Of a stretch of DNA of 64,000 nt, positions 44,468-55,600 are shown one piece after another. The first letter of the stretch is position 1. Each line of letters begins with the position of its first letter. The notes under the pieces are model-generated. The model was not told where the DNA came from. It saw only the letters and a program-made list of their open reading frames with translations, and made no database searches. Made by a program: the position numbers and the translations under genes. The stretch lies in assembly GCA_002340355.1 (NCBI GenBank), contig DDLX01000018.1, positions 186,001 through 250,000 of the forward strand, given 5' to 3'. The DNA comes from Cytophagales bacterium UBA2561 (GTDB lineage: Bacteria > Bacteroidota > Bacteroidia > Cytophagales > Thermoflexibacteraceae).

Positions 44468-44503
44468 GCGTTTGTAGAATTATTGAAAAATGATTTGGAA
44501 ATA

Positions 44504-45964
44504 TTATTTTTTGAAGGTCAGAAAAGCAGTCAAACTTAACAAGATTAGTAAGGAAACATTTGCTACTAAATCCACATTACTTCTTTTATGAATACTAATT
44601 AATTGGTTATCAGTTTTTATTTCAGTATAAAGTCCTGTTTGTAAAGAATCTGCTTGATAAATAGCTACTTCATCTCCAATTGCTTCAAACTGAATTTTAG
44701 AATGTAAGGTATCGTATTTTTGAGTTTGTGTATTAAAATAAACCCAAGAAATATAGTCACCAAGATGGTATTTTCCTGCTTTTTTGGGAATAATATTATA
44801 TCGGAAATCCCGATATCCATAGACCGAATTTTGCTCATGTTTGATCCGCTCGGCGGCAACAGAATAAGGATAAAATTCAAAATATTCATTCGAAATAGGC
44901 TGAGGCGCACGAATGGCTGAAATATTTCCTTCTCCTCTGATTCTAAGCACATAAGCAAAGTTCTTTCCTGTTTCAGTAGTGCGTTCTTTACCTTTTACTT
45001 TCGCAAATTGAATCCGTTCTTGTAGCTCATACCTTCCAACAGAAGCCTCTGTACTCAATGGATGAGTTGGCAAAGGTTGAACTGTAATAGTCTTTTCTTT
45101 AGAATGATACGTTTTTCGAACATTGCGAACAATCGGCATAGGAGCTGAGGGCATCCGCGCCATTTTAACCCTCAAAATATCTAGTGGAACAGATGGAATG
45201 ATAATTTTATCAGTATTGAAAGGAAAAAAAGTAGCCTGAAAAACTTTATATTGCCAATAGCGTTTTCCTCTGATAATGACCTCTTTATCAATCGGACGCA
45301 TAATTCCAAAATTTTCTTCCCAACAGTTCTTGGGTTTGATTTTTTTAAGTAATGTTCCAATTTGCTCATCCAAATCATTTGGAAAGTCCACTTTGTCAAT
45401 ATCTTCTTTACGAACATATATCGCCATAACTACATTAAACCCTTCCCCAACCATAACCGATTTTTTGTTTGATGTAATATCAAAGAAAACATCAGCTTTC
45501 AATTCTACAAATTCAATAGGCTCATCATTCATATTTCGAAGCATAGGGTCTTGAATTTCTCCTTCTTTTTTGACCGTAATCTTAAAACCCTTCTGTCGTA
45601 CTGATTTTCCATTTATGGTCACTTTGAAAGCAGGTACTTGAAATGTTCCTGTTTGTAATGGTCGATAAAGAACTTTTAGGGTACTCATCCGAATTGCTTT
45701 TCCATTCAAAACAGCTAAACGTTCCCCCTTATCTTTTCGGAATTGAATAAATCCATCAATTTTAGGGAATCCTTTATAATTCCGAATAGGTTCAGAAACA
45801 GTTACCGAAATTTCAAACATATCCTGAGTTGAAATCTCTTGACTACTCAATCGAATTTTAGGCGTTTGCGCTTCCAATTTTGTCAATTGAAAAACACCCA
45901 TTAAACAGAAAAAACAAGTTAAAATCGTATAAAAATAAATTTGTCTTTTTTCTAAAAAGCTCAT
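44504..45964 (-). CDS. BatD-like protein (oxygen tolerance)
   Basis: 486 residues, with a signal peptide ending in KLEAQ, a series of beta-sandwich domains in the periplasm (for example IRLSSQEISTQDMFEISVTV, KGFPKIDGFIQFRK) and a C-terminal membrane helix (SLLILLSLTAFLTFKK). BatD belongs to the Bat (Bacteroides aerotolerance) operon with MoxR-like ATPases and vWA proteins; none of those is adjacent here, so this is a free-standing member. I use the ATG at 45962-45964; a GTG at 46003 would add 13 residues. It precedes waaA in the same direction. Confidence 0.85.
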   Translation of the reverse strand: MSFLEKRQIYFYTILTCFFCLMGVFQLTKLEAQTPKIRLSSQEISTQDMFEISVTVSEPIRNYKGFPKIDGFIQFRKDKGERLAVLNGKAIRMSTLKVLYRPLQTGTFQVPAFKVTINGKSVRQKGFKITVKKEGEIQDPMLRNMNDEPIEFVELKADVFFDITSNKKSVMVGEGFNVVMAIYVRKEDIDKVDFPNDLDEQIGTLLKKIKPKNCWEENFGIMRPIDKEVIIRGKRYWQYKVFQATFFPFNTDKIIIPSVPLDILRVKMARMPSAPMPIVRNVRKTYHSKEKTITVQPLPTHPLSTEASVGRYELQERIQFAKVKGKERTTETGKNFAYVLRIRGEGNISAIRAPQPISNEYFEFYPYSVAAERIKHEQNSVYGYRDFRYNIIPKKAGKYHLGDYISWVYFNTQTQKYDTLHSKIQFEAIGDEVAIYQADSLQTGLYTEIKTDNQLISIHKRSNVDLVANVSLLILLSLTAFLTFKK

Positions 45965-46140
45965 TATTAATGAATTATAATTTTTAAGCCATTGTAAAAT
46001 CACATGAGATTTCCTAAAATATTCTTAAAATTAATAGGAAAGTTATTGGGAATTTCTGTTTCAACAAAATTTAACGTCTAGTACAGCCTAATTTTCATCT
46101 AATTCAATTGATTATAATTTAAAACAATTTCTAACAAAAA

Positions 46141-46173
46141 AACCTTTACAAAACATAATGCTTTGCAAAGGTT
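46141..46173. terminator. Terminator downstream of ftsZ
   Basis: Stem AACCTTTACAAA / TTTGCAAAGGTT (one mismatch) with a 9-nt loop and a T tract (AATTTTTTG) on the plus side. It is 25 bp beyond the ftsZ stop; the poly-A on the other side gives a T run on the minus strand as well. Confidence 0.75.
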
Positions 46174-46197
46174 AATTTTTTGAAAATCAAATTATTA

Positions 46198-47694
46198 TCA
46201 ATCTACATTATCATGTAAAAATCGATTTCCTCCAAGAATTTCTTTATCTCTATTCACGTGCATTCGAGACATATTTGACTCCGAAGAATGAGGAACATCT
46301 TGTAACTTAACTTTTTTGCGAAGATAAGCAGGCACATCTTTACGTTCTTGTAACTCTTCATTACTCAACTCGCCCATTGATTTTAAGCTGTTCAATTGCT
46401 CTTGTCGATAGCGATATTCTTCCTCTAGTTCTCGTTGTTTACGTTGCTCTTCGCTTTCATACGTATCATAGTCATCTTCATCTAAACGAAAAACTACTTT
46501 TTCAGGTTTAGGAGGTTCTGGCTCAGAGGCTTTTTCTGTCTCTTCTTCTGATACATCAAAAAAGTCTAAGGTGTCATCATAATCCAACTCGACAGTCGTA
46601 TTACGTATTGTAGCTGTAGCTACTTCTTTTTCAGGTACTTTAGTTTTTACAGGTTCTGACACAACTGGCTTAACCTCTGCCTTTACTTGAGCTTTAGGTT
46701 CAGATTTATTTTTTTTTTCACCCTCAAAACCTGTTGCAATCACTGTAACCCCAATGCTTTGTCCCAAGGATTCATCAACAGCTTGCCCAAAAATAATTTC
46801 TGTATCTTCTCCTGCTCGTTCTTGAACAAAGTTAGTAATATCTTCTAGTTCTTCGAATTGGAAACTATCTTCATCCCCAACCATAATACTTAATAAGATA
46901 TACTTTGCTCCAAAAATATCAGTATCATCCAACAAAGGAGAAGTCAACGCGCTTTCGGCAGCTTTCAAAGCTCGGTTATCACCTTCAGCTACAGCAGAAC
47001 CCATTACTGCTACTCCCGAATCTGTCATGACAGTACGAACATCTTCAAAATCAACGTTGATTGTTCCTGAAACCGTAATAATTTCAGCAATAGATCTCGC
47101 TGCCGTAGAAAGAACATTATCCGCATGACGAAACGCATCTTTCATGGTTAGATTACCATACACTTCACGCAAACGATTATTTAGAATAATCAGTACAGTA
47201 TCACAATTTTTGCGAAGCTCTTCAATCCCTGCCTCAGCTCGTTTTTTCTTGGGTCGTCCTTCAAAAGTGAATGGCATTGTTACAATACCTACTGTCAGCA
47301 CTCCTAATTCTTTAGCTATTTCAGCAATAACGGGAGCAGCTCCTGTACCAGTACCTCCACCCATTCCAGCCGTGATAAAAGTCATTTGGGTATTTTCTCC
47401 CAACACTTCCCGAATATGCTCTTTACTTTCTAATGCGGCATTTTTTCCAACTTCAGGTTTTGCTCCTGCACCCAGTCCCTTGGTCAGATCATTTCCAATT
47501 TGGATTTTATTTGGAACAGGACTTATTGTAAGTGCTTGAATATCTGTATTACAGATAAAAAAATCAACCCCCTGAATACCTTGTTCATACATATGATTGA
47601 CGGCATTACTACCTCCGCCCCCTACGCCAATCACTTTAATAATGGGACCTTGGTTAGATGTATATTCAAATTCGTAAGTGGATGCGTTTTCCAT
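46198..47694 (-). CDS. ftsZ: Cell division protein FtsZ
   Basis: Tubulin-like GTPase that forms the Z ring. The nucleotide-binding GGGGSNAVNHMYE starts at about residue 25, and the tubulin signature GGGTGTGAAPVIAEI is at about 114. The GTPase domain ends near residue 330 (VTVIATGF); then an extended linker rich in Glu, Lys and Pro leads to the conserved C-terminal peptide DVPAYLRKKVKL, followed by about 40 further residues. At 498 residues it is longer than E. coli FtsZ because of the linker, as in other Bacteroidota. It lies downstream of ftsA with a 127-bp gap. Confidence 0.97.
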   Translation of the reverse strand: MENASTYEFEYTSNQGPIIKVIGVGGGGSNAVNHMYEQGIQGVDFFICNTDIQALTISPVPNKIQIGNDLTKGLGAGAKPEVGKNAALESKEHIREVLGENTQMTFITAGMGGGTGTGAAPVIAEIAKELGVLTVGIVTMPFTFEGRPKKKRAEAGIEELRKNCDTVLIILNNRLREVYGNLTMKDAFRHADNVLSTAARSIAEIITVSGTINVDFEDVRTVMTDSGVAVMGSAVAEGDNRALKAAESALTSPLLDDTDIFGAKYILLSIMVGDEDSFQFEELEDITNFVQERAGEDTEIIFGQAVDESLGQSIGVTVIATGFEGEKKNKSEPKAQVKAEVKPVVSEPVKTKVPEKEVATATIRNTTVELDYDDTLDFFDVSEEETEKASEPEPPKPEKVVFRLDEDDYDTYESEEQRKQRELEEEYRYRQEQLNSLKSMGELSNEELQERKDVPAYLRKKVKLQDVPHSSESNMSRMHVNRDKEILGGNRFLHDNVD

Positions 47695-47821
47695 GCGATT
47701 CTATTATTTAAGGAGCATAAATTTTAGTTTGTTAATCTCATCTGCCTTAATCGTCCTTTTATAATCAAGGCATCAATAAAAAGTGATAAGCTAATACTAC
47801 TAAGGCGTAAGCTAATATTTT

Positions 47822-49117
47822 TTAATATTTTCCGTCTGAGTCAATATCATCAATTAATAATTCACGAGTACGGCGAATAATAGTCGAGAAGAAGTCGTTT
47901 TTGGGCTTAGTTTGCGTATTTTCTTTTGTAACCATATTTTCAGCATAGCTGTAATCACGGTCATCCAAACTTCGAAAACCTGCCAATACTAAACCAATAC
48001 TAGTCGCAAAAAGTGGACTTTTTACCGAATCTTCCTTGCTTTTTCCAAGATATTCATTTGGATAACCAATACGAGTATCCATTCCTGTCCGAAACTCATA
48101 CAGTTTTTTGAGGCTTTTCAATTGTGCGCCCCCACCTGTAATCACAATACCACCTGCTAAGCGATTTCGGAAACCAGAACGCTCAATTTCAGAATAAACC
48201 AATTCAATAATCTCCTCCATTCGAGCCTCGATAATACAAGCCAAATTCTTAATTGAAATTTCTTTTGGCGCACGATTCCGAAGTCCTGGAATAGAAACTA
48301 CTTCATTATCAGAAGCTTCCATAGAAAGAGTTCGTCCAAATTTAACTTTCAATAATTCGGCTTGGTTCTGCATTACTGCACAACCCTGTTTGATATCCGA
48401 AGTAATAATATTTCCACCAAACGGAATTACCGCCGTGTGCCGAATAATACCATCATGGAAAATAGCTAAGTCAGTTGTTCCACCACCAATATCTACCAAA
48501 ACCACCCCTGCTTCACGTTCTTCTTCGGTCAATACCGACAATCCTGAAGCCAAAGGTTCAAGAATTAAATTATCAATTTCTAAGTTAGAACGTTCAACAC
48601 ACTTTTTAATATTACGAATAGCGTTTGTTTGTGCTGTAATAATATGAAAATCAGCTTCTAACTTGACCCCCGACATCCCGACAGGATCTTTAATATTTTC
48701 CTCATAATCAACCATATAATGCTGAGGCATAACATGGATAATTTCATTTCCTGGTTCAATAACCGTACGATACATATCGTTTGTAAGGCGTTCTACATCC
48801 TGAATTGTAATTTCGTCATCATCCGATGTACGCGTGATACTTCCGTGATGCAATGAACTATTAATATGCTTACCTGCGATACCTACATTAACGGCATTAA
48901 TATCCACTCCTGAAGCTTTTTCGGCTTCCTCGATAGCTTGTTCGATGCTGATGATAGTCTTCTGAATATTGGTCACGATGCCTTCCCGCACCCCCTCGGA
49001 ATGTGCCTTTCCGACTCCCAAAATCTCCAATTTTCCGAAATTGTCCAAACGCCCAACCATCGCGCAAATCTTCGTTGTGCCAATGTCCAGACCGACTACA
49101 ATGTCTTCTTGTTGCAT
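47822..49117 (-). CDS. ftsA: Cell division protein FtsA
   Basis: Actin-like ATPase that tethers FtsZ to the membrane. The ATPase start VVGLDIGTTKICAMVG, the 1C-domain region, the phosphate-2 motif GVVLVDIGGGTTDLAIFHDG and the adenosine motif GGIVITGGGAQLKSL are intact. The C-terminus ends in a short amphipathic stretch (FFSTIIRRTRELL) before an acidic tail, which may be the membrane-targeting helix. Length 431 is normal. It is co-oriented with ftsQ (60 bp upstream) and ftsZ. Confidence 0.97.
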   Translation of the reverse strand: MQQEDIVVGLDIGTTKICAMVGRLDNFGKLEILGVGKAHSEGVREGIVTNIQKTIISIEQAIEEAEKASGVDINAVNVGIAGKHINSSLHHGSITRTSDDDEITIQDVERLTNDMYRTVIEPGNEIIHVMPQHYMVDYEENIKDPVGMSGVKLEADFHIITAQTNAIRNIKKCVERSNLEIDNLILEPLASGLSVLTEEEREAGVVLVDIGGGTTDLAIFHDGIIRHTAVIPFGGNIITSDIKQGCAVMQNQAELLKVKFGRTLSMEASDNEVVSIPGLRNRAPKEISIKNLACIIEARMEEIIELVYSEIERSGFRNRLAGGIVITGGGAQLKSLKKLYEFRTGMDTRIGYPNEYLGKSKEDSVKSPLFATSIGLVLAGFRSLDDRDYSYAENMVTKENTQTKPKNDFFSTIIRRTRELLIDDIDSDGKY

Positions 49118-49177
49118 ATATTTTAAAAGTTACGAGTCTCCGTCAATACATTTTAATCGTCCTCCGATTTACCTCAT

Positions 49178-49933
49178 CTAGCTACAAACGATTTGGTCTT
49201 CAAACTCCAAATTCACTTGTTTATAACGATTCCAACCTTTGGTAGGAATAATTTGATTGTAAAATATTTCTAATTTCTGGAGCTTTACCTGATAATTTCC
49301 AGCCTCTCCAAATTGGATTTTTTGCCCGCCTACTTGGGGTAATAACGTCAAACGACCTTTCTTATCAACCTCAACTTGAGTAATTTGAGCCTTCCAAAAT
49401 GGATTCTTATCCACATAATTTAGAAATTCTACAAAGGTTTTTCCTTTCGGAGTACGTAAAAAGTTACCATTTAAAATTAGAGAAGTTCCTTTGCCTGATA
49501 GGAGCAAAACCCGTGCAGTAAACTGCTTAGATAATGGCAATAATTTCCCTTCTGCAGAAATATACCCGCCTTTTCGGGTTGCATTTCTATCTAAAATGCG
49601 AGCAATAGGATGCTTTTGTTGAATAGAAATCAACAAATTTCCTTTTAGATCCCGTGCAACTTCACAATTTGATACAAAATTATAAGACTTTACTTTTTTT
49701 TCGATACTTCGAAGGGATAAATCTTGCCATCGAACACTACTTAATTGTGTATTGGATTCTTCTGAAATCAAATGAATTACATCCAATTTATCTACAAAAC
49801 TGTAATTTTCATTTTCCAGTTGAACGACAATTTCTCCATAAAATTTATCCAGCGTTCGCAGGTACACAAATACTACCGCACTTAAAAAGAGTACGAAAAG
49901 TAAAATCGCCTTACTTGCTGATTTTAGTTTCAT
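49178..49933 (-). CDS. ftsQ: Cell division protein FtsQ
   Basis: Bitopic divisome protein. The N-terminal membrane helix is at about 9-27, followed by a POTRA-like domain and the FtsQ beta domain, recognisable from WQDLSLRSIEKKVKSYNFVS, ARDLKGNLLISIQQKHPIAR and the C-terminal IIPTKGWNRYKQVNLEFEDQ. At 251 residues it is typical for Bacteroidota. The identification is based on the pattern and on the place before ftsA-ftsZ. Its upstream neighbour should be murC, but the 459 bp before it hold no gene. Confidence 0.9.
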   Translation of the reverse strand: MKLKSASKAILLFVLFLSAVVFVYLRTLDKFYGEIVVQLENENYSFVDKLDVIHLISEESNTQLSSVRWQDLSLRSIEKKVKSYNFVSNCEVARDLKGNLLISIQQKHPIARILDRNATRKGGYISAEGKLLPLSKQFTARVLLLSGKGTSLILNGNFLRTPKGKTFVEFLNYVDKNPFWKAQITQVEVDKKGRLTLLPQVGGQKIQFGEAGNYQVKLQKLEIFYNQIIPTKGWNRYKQVNLEFEDQIVCS

Positions 49934-50392
49934 CTCATCAATTAATTTGAGTCAATAAAATGGCAATTTACCAATTATTTTTTACGATTTTTTCGGATTT
50001 TTGCCTCAAAATGGAACTTTTTTAATTTAAACAGTACAACTAATTCTTTTTTTATTAAAGTATTACTTGCTATTGTCATATTTATTCATCTGAAAATCAG
50101 ATATCTAAATAACTTATTATAAACAATTGCTTTAAGTAATAGTTATAAAAAAAAGCATTAACTGCTTGGAATACCCCCTATCTGAAGGATCTTATACTTG
50201 TTTACTTGTTCAAATAAAAGAAAAATTTCCTATATTATTAAAATCCAAACCCTTATGGCTTTTGAAATTTTAGAATACTACTACATCAATAGTGCCATTT
50301 GGTAAAAAAGTTGTTTCTTTAGTAACATGTTTATGTACAAAATACATGAAAAATCCTAAAGGTATAAAATATAATTAAAGATTCTGTATGAT
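49934..50392. other. Non-coding gap where murC would be expected
   Basis: 459 bp of very AT-rich DNA between ftsQ and murG. I searched it by eye on both strands for MurC motifs (the GTHGKTT-type P-loop, DLDEH) and for any long open frame and found none. It may carry the ftsQ promoter; no clear TTG-N19-TAnnTTTG is seen. Confidence 0.6.
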
Positions 50393-51493
50393 TTAGCTAC
50401 AAAATTTTAAAATTTCTTGAACAATCTCCTCTGCCGCATTTGGTTTAGCTAACACTTTGATATTTTGCTGTAATTTTTGTTGTAAATTAGTATTTTTTAA
50501 CAATTCTAAAGTAGTTGGAATTAATTTTTCAGAAGCCTCTATATCTTGGACTAAAAGAGCAGCTTCCTGTTCCACTAATGCCATCGCATTCTTGGTTTGG
50601 TGGTCTTCTGTTACATTTGGCGAAGGCACTAAAATAGTTGCTTTTTCTGCCAAACAAAGTTCTGAAACTGATAATGCTCCTGCTCTCGAAATCACTACAT
50701 CAGCTACAGCATAAGCCAAATTCATCTCATAAACGAACTCTTTTATAACCAAATGTTTATCATTTAATTTTTCGGCAAATTCACGCATTTCAGGATAATA
50801 AATTTTACCTGTCTGCCAAATAACTTGATAGCCTTCTTGCAATAATTTTTCTACGTCTTTTTTAAAACAATTATTCAAAGTACGTGCACCCAAACTTCCA
50901 CCAAAAACAAAAACAGTCTTTCGATTTTCATCCAACCCAAAAAACTCTAGACCTCGATTTTTGTATTGTCGAACATGAATAATATCACTTCTAACAGGGT
51001 TTCCTGTTAGTGTAATTTTATTAGCTGGAAAATATTTTTCCATATTAGGATAGGCAACACAAATTTTAGATGCAAAAGCCGAAAGCCACTTGTTAGTTAA
51101 TCCTGCATAAGAATTTTGTTCTTGAATAACAACTGGAATTCTTTGAAGTTGCGCCATTCGCAAAACTGCAGCACTAGCGTACCCCCCTACTCCAACTACC
51201 ACATCAGGTTGAAAATCAGAGAGAATTTTTTGAGATTTCCATAAACTCTGTAGAAGTTTAAACGGAACAAGTAGGTTTTTGGGAGTCAGTTTTCTTTGTA
51301 ATCCTCGAATTGGCAAAGTAATAAGTTGATAACCTGCTTTTGGAACTTTTTCGGTTTCCATTTTACCCTCTGCACCCACAAACAAAATTTCATGTTGAGG
51401 ATTATGAGCTTTCAAAGTATCTGCAATAGCAATCGCAGGGTAAATGTGTCCACCTGTTCCACCTCCTGAAATAATAATTTTATAGTTTTTCAA
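50393..51493 (-). CDS. murG: UDP-N-acetylglucosamine-undecaprenyl-pyrophosphoryl-muramoylpentapeptide GlcNAc transferase MurG
   Basis: Makes lipid II by adding GlcNAc to lipid I at the inner membrane. The lipid-binding GGGTGGHIYPAIAIAD (from about residue 9), the VVGVGGYASAAVLRMA segment, QEQNSYAGLTNKWL and VFVFGGSLGARTLNN are all present; the UDP-GlcNAc site is in ISRAGALSVSELCLAEKATI. The frame starts with TTG at 51491-51493; no ATG in frame lies close upstream, so TTG initiation is the natural reading. Length 366 is normal. Oriented with the fts genes but separated by a 459-bp non-coding gap. Confidence 0.96.
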   Translation of the reverse strand: MKNYKIIISGGGTGGHIYPAIAIADTLKAHNPQHEILFVGAEGKMETEKVPKAGYQLITLPIRGLQRKLTPKNLLVPFKLLQSLWKSQKILSDFQPDVVVGVGGYASAAVLRMAQLQRIPVVIQEQNSYAGLTNKWLSAFASKICVAYPNMEKYFPANKITLTGNPVRSDIIHVRQYKNRGLEFFGLDENRKTVFVFGGSLGARTLNNCFKKDVEKLLQEGYQVIWQTGKIYYPEMREFAEKLNDKHLVIKEFVYEMNLAYAVADVVISRAGALSVSELCLAEKATILVPSPNVTEDHQTKNAMALVEQEAALLVQDIEASEKLIPTTLELLKNTNLQQKLQQNIKVLAKPNAAEEIVQEILKFCS

Positions 51494-51586
51494 ATTTTAT
51501 CTAAATTCATTGAGGAAAGTTATTTGCAATACACTCTCATCTTAAAAGCAAAATACAAATAATTCACTCAAGGTTCTCGTATTTTT

Positions 51587-52024
51587 TTAACTTATCAGTT
51601 CAACATTAATAGGAGTATCATTAGCTAAATTATCCGTAACAGGACACCGTTCTTTGACTACACGAAGCCAGTCTGCAAGTACTTCAGGCGAAACATCTGA
51701 CTTAATATACACCTTCACATCAATATTTTGAAAACCAGCACGATTAGTCATATCTTGACCAAGAAATTTTGCAGGATTTAAATTCCCTTCAAGGTCAATT
51801 TTCAAAGATTCAATTGTAATATTTCGTTCTTTAGCCACAATGTATGCTACTACGTTAAGGCAGCCAGCCAAAGAAGCTAAAGTATATTCAACAGGATTAG
51901 GGGCTTCATCATTCCCACCTAAAACAGGGGGTTCATCAATGGCAATTTCAAAATCTCGTGCTTTACCTACAAATTTAGTCGCATTTTTACTTTCTCCAGA
52001 AAAAGTAAATTTTAAGTTACTCAT
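51587..52024 (-). CDS. OsmC family peroxiredoxin-like protein
   Basis: 145-residue protein of the OsmC/Ohr superfamily, which reduces organic hydroperoxides with two active Cys. The first Cys is in SLAGCLNVVAYIV and the second in KERCPVTDNLAN. The fold start MSNLKFTFSGESKN (strand) and the PPVLGGNDEAPNPVEY loop, which carries the Arg/Glu pocket in relatives, are typical of the OsmC rather than the Ohr branch. I use the ATG at 52022-52024; an in-frame ATG at 52066 would add 14 residues (MSKTKNKLINL...) that the fold does not need. Stand-alone gene. Confidence 0.9.
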   Translation of the reverse strand: MSNLKFTFSGESKNATKFVGKARDFEIAIDEPPVLGGNDEAPNPVEYTLASLAGCLNVVAYIVAKERNITIESLKIDLEGNLNPAKFLGQDMTNRAGFQNIDVKVYIKSDVSPEVLADWLRVVKERCPVTDNLANDTPINVELIS

Positions 52025-52066
52025 GTCGTGTGTGAGATTAATTAGTTTATTCTTCGTTTTAGACAC

Positions 52067-52650
52067 TAAAAAAATAGTGTATTAGAATGAATGCTATATT
52101 TTGTATTTTAGGACGTAATATTTTATCCTCTTCTATAGAATATAGAAAGAGAATACAAAACTACTTATCAAATTATAGAGCCTATTACTAAAAAAATAAC
52201 CTATTTTTAGAGATAACCTTCTCTTTTCTATGATCATACAAATATAAAGTAATATACTCACCACCTTTCAAAGTTGCAAAATAAGATAATCAGTAACTGA
52301 TAGAAAAAATATTTCCTAATTTGCCTCTATGCCTCATATTAGACATAATATATTGATAATTAATACTTTAGTAATACGTAAGCAAAAACAAATTTATCTT
52401 ATTTTTATTTTTGATAAAGTATATTAAAGGTTGCGTTAAGCCTTTTTTGAAAAAAATATAATTTGATATGTTTATTGATGGAATTTCCAATTTTTAGGAT
52501 TTTTTTTTCAAATTCGCCTAATTCCTATTAGGATTTGTAATTTTGCCGTTTAGAAATTACACCAAACACATCACCTCAGAGCAACGTAATTTTTAGGAAG
52601 ATTGTCCCTATTTTTGAGAGACAATATTGAAGGAATTGCACAAAACCATT
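52067..52650 (+). other. Intergenic region upstream of secA
   Basis: About 580 bp, AT-rich, no credible gene. Contains a candidate -7 box TAATTTTG at 52538-52545, 106 bp before the secA ATG, but no matching -33 TTG. I see no secM-like leader. Confidence 0.45.
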
Positions 52651-55600
52651 ATGTTAGATAGAATCACAAGAGGACTCGCCAAAGTTTTTGGTACAAAGTC
52701 CGATAAAGACCTCAAAATTCTCCGTCCACGTGTCGCCCAAATCAATAAAGAATATGCCCGACTCACTTCAATCTCGGACGATGATTTGCGCCATAAAACG
52801 ATAGAATTTAAAGAACATATTTCTTCACAATTGATTGATATTGAGGAAGAAATGCAAAATCTTCGCACGCAAGTCGCCAACAATCCTGAAATGGACATTG
52901 AAGAAAAAGATGCCATTTTTACACAGGTCGATAAATTGGAGGAAAAACACGACGAACGTCTTGAAGAAGTGCTAGACGATATTTTGCCTCAAGCTTTTGC
53001 TGTAATCAAAGAAACCGCTCGCCGTTTTACTGAGAATCAAAAATTGGTCGTCACAACTACTGACCATGACCGAATGATTGCCGAAGAACGTCAAGGAGTC
53101 ATTATTGAAGGCGATAAAGCCATTTGGGAAAATAAATGGACGGCAGCAGGTACAGAAATCACTTGGAACATGGTTCATTACGATGTCCAATTGATTGGCG
53201 GAATGGTTTTGCACGCTGGTAAAATTGCGGAGATGGCAACAGGGGAAGGTAAAACTTTAGTTTCTACTTTGCCTGCTTACCTTAATGCACTTGTTGGGAA
53301 AGGAGTTCATTTGGTTACAGTTAATGATTATTTGGCAAAACGGGATTCCGAATGGATGGCTCCCCTTTTCGAGTTTCACGGAATGACCATTGATTGTATT
53401 GACAAACACCAACCTAATAGTGAGTTACGCCGAAAAGCCTATCAAGCAGACATCACTTACGGAACAAATAATGAATTTGGTTTTGATTATTTGCGGGATA
53501 ATATGTCTCGTGAAGTAGAGGAATTGGTACAACGGAAACACCATTTCGCAATGGTCGATGAGGTTGATTCAGTCTTGATTGATGATGCCCGAACTCCTTT
53601 GATTATTTCGGGTCCTGTTGCTAGAGGAAATGATCAAGAAGAATTCGAAATGCTCAAACCTCGTGTCGTAAGATTGTTAGATGCTCAACGGAAATATGTT
53701 CAAAAACAATTAGTTACGGCGAAAAAAACTTTGGCTAATGGACAAGATAGCGATGATGGTGCATTGGCGTTATTTCGAGCTTATCGAGGTTTACCAAAAT
53801 CCAAACCTTTGATTAAGTTTTTGGGAGAATCGGGAATTCGACAAAAAATGCAAAAGACCGAGAATTATTATCTTCAAGATAATTCCCGAATGATGCCAGA
53901 AGCAGATGAGCCACTTTATTTCACCATTGACGAAAAACGAAATTCCATTGATTTGACCGAAAAAGGGTTAAATCTTATCACCAGAACAGGCGAAGACGAA
54001 AACTTTTTTGTGTTACCTGATATTGGAGTGGAGTTAGCAAAAGTCGATAATAATACGGAGCTTGATGCTCAACAAAAACTTACTGAGAAAGATAAAGTAA
54101 TTGGGGAATACGAAGCCAAAGCTAAACGAATTCATCATCTAACACAATTATTAAAAGCCTACACTCTTTTCGAAAAAGATATTGATTACATCATTGAAGA
54201 AGAGAAGGTAAAAATTGTAGATGAACAAACAGGGCGGACGATGGAAGGTCGCCGTTATTCGGATGGATTACACCAAGCCTTAGAAGCCAAAGAAAGCGTC
54301 AAAATTGAAGATGCGACACAAACTTACGCCACTGTAACACTTCAAAACTATTTCCGAATGTATCATAAATTATCGGGAATGACAGGAACGGCAGAAACTG
54401 AAGAAGGTGAATTCTTAGAAATTTATGAATTGGATGTGGTTGTTATTCCAACCAATAAACCAATTGCCAGAGATGACCGTGAAGACCAAGTTTATAAAAC
54501 TACTCGTGAGAAATTTAATGCAGTGGTTGAGGAAATTCAAGATTTAACTTCTCAAGGTCGTCCTGTTTTGGTAGGTACGACTTCGGTTGAAATTTCGGAA
54601 ACCTTGAGCCGTTCACTTCGAATGCGGAAAATTGACCACCAAGTTTTGAATGCTAAGCAACACGCTCGTGAAGCGGATGTCGTCGCTAATGCAGGACTCC
54701 CAGGGGTAGTTACGATTGCGACCAACATGGCAGGTCGTGGTACAGATATTAAATTACATCCTGATTCTAAAGCCGCAGGAGGTTTAGCAATTGTAGGTAC
54801 AGAACGGCACGAATCTCGTCGAGTTGATAGACAGCTTCGAGGTCGGGCAGGTCGTCAAGGAGATGTCGGTAGTTCTCAATTTTTCGTCAGTCTCGAAGAT
54901 AATTTGATGCGACTTTTTGGGTCGGATAAAATGGCGAAAATCATGGATAGATTGGGTCTGGAAGAGGGTGAAGTCATCCAACATTCCATGATTACCAAAT
55001 CTATTGAGAGAGCGCAAAAGAAAGTGGAAGAAAATAACTTTGGTAGTCGAAAGCGTTTGCTCGAATATGACGATGTCATGAATAAACAACGAAATGTCAT
55101 TTATAAACGTCGAAGAAATGCTTTACACGGCGAACGACTTTCGTTAGATATTATGACGATGTTTTATGAAGTTGTCGAAGACCTTTACGATTCTTACATC
55201 GCTGATGCTAAGGAATTCAAGATGAATGCCTTAACGAATTTAGGTCTTGAACTTGACCATAAAGAATTCGAAGGGCGTAATCGAGATGAGGTGGTTGAAG
55301 AACTTTATGACAAAGCCTACGGTCACTATTTAGCTAAAAATGAAGCACTTGCTAAAGAACTCAATGCAGGATTATTAAGAATTCGGGAGCAAGAAGGAGA
55401 TAGAATCAAGTTGGTTGCTGTTCCTTTTACAGATGGCAAACGCCGTATTGATATTCCTTGTGAGCTAGACACAGCTATCGAAAGTGAGGGACGCGCATTG
55501 ATGCAGTCAATGGAACAAAACATTACATTGGCAATTATTGACCAACTTTGGAAGGAACATTTGCGAGATATGGATGATTTGCGTCAGCAAGTTTCTTTCT

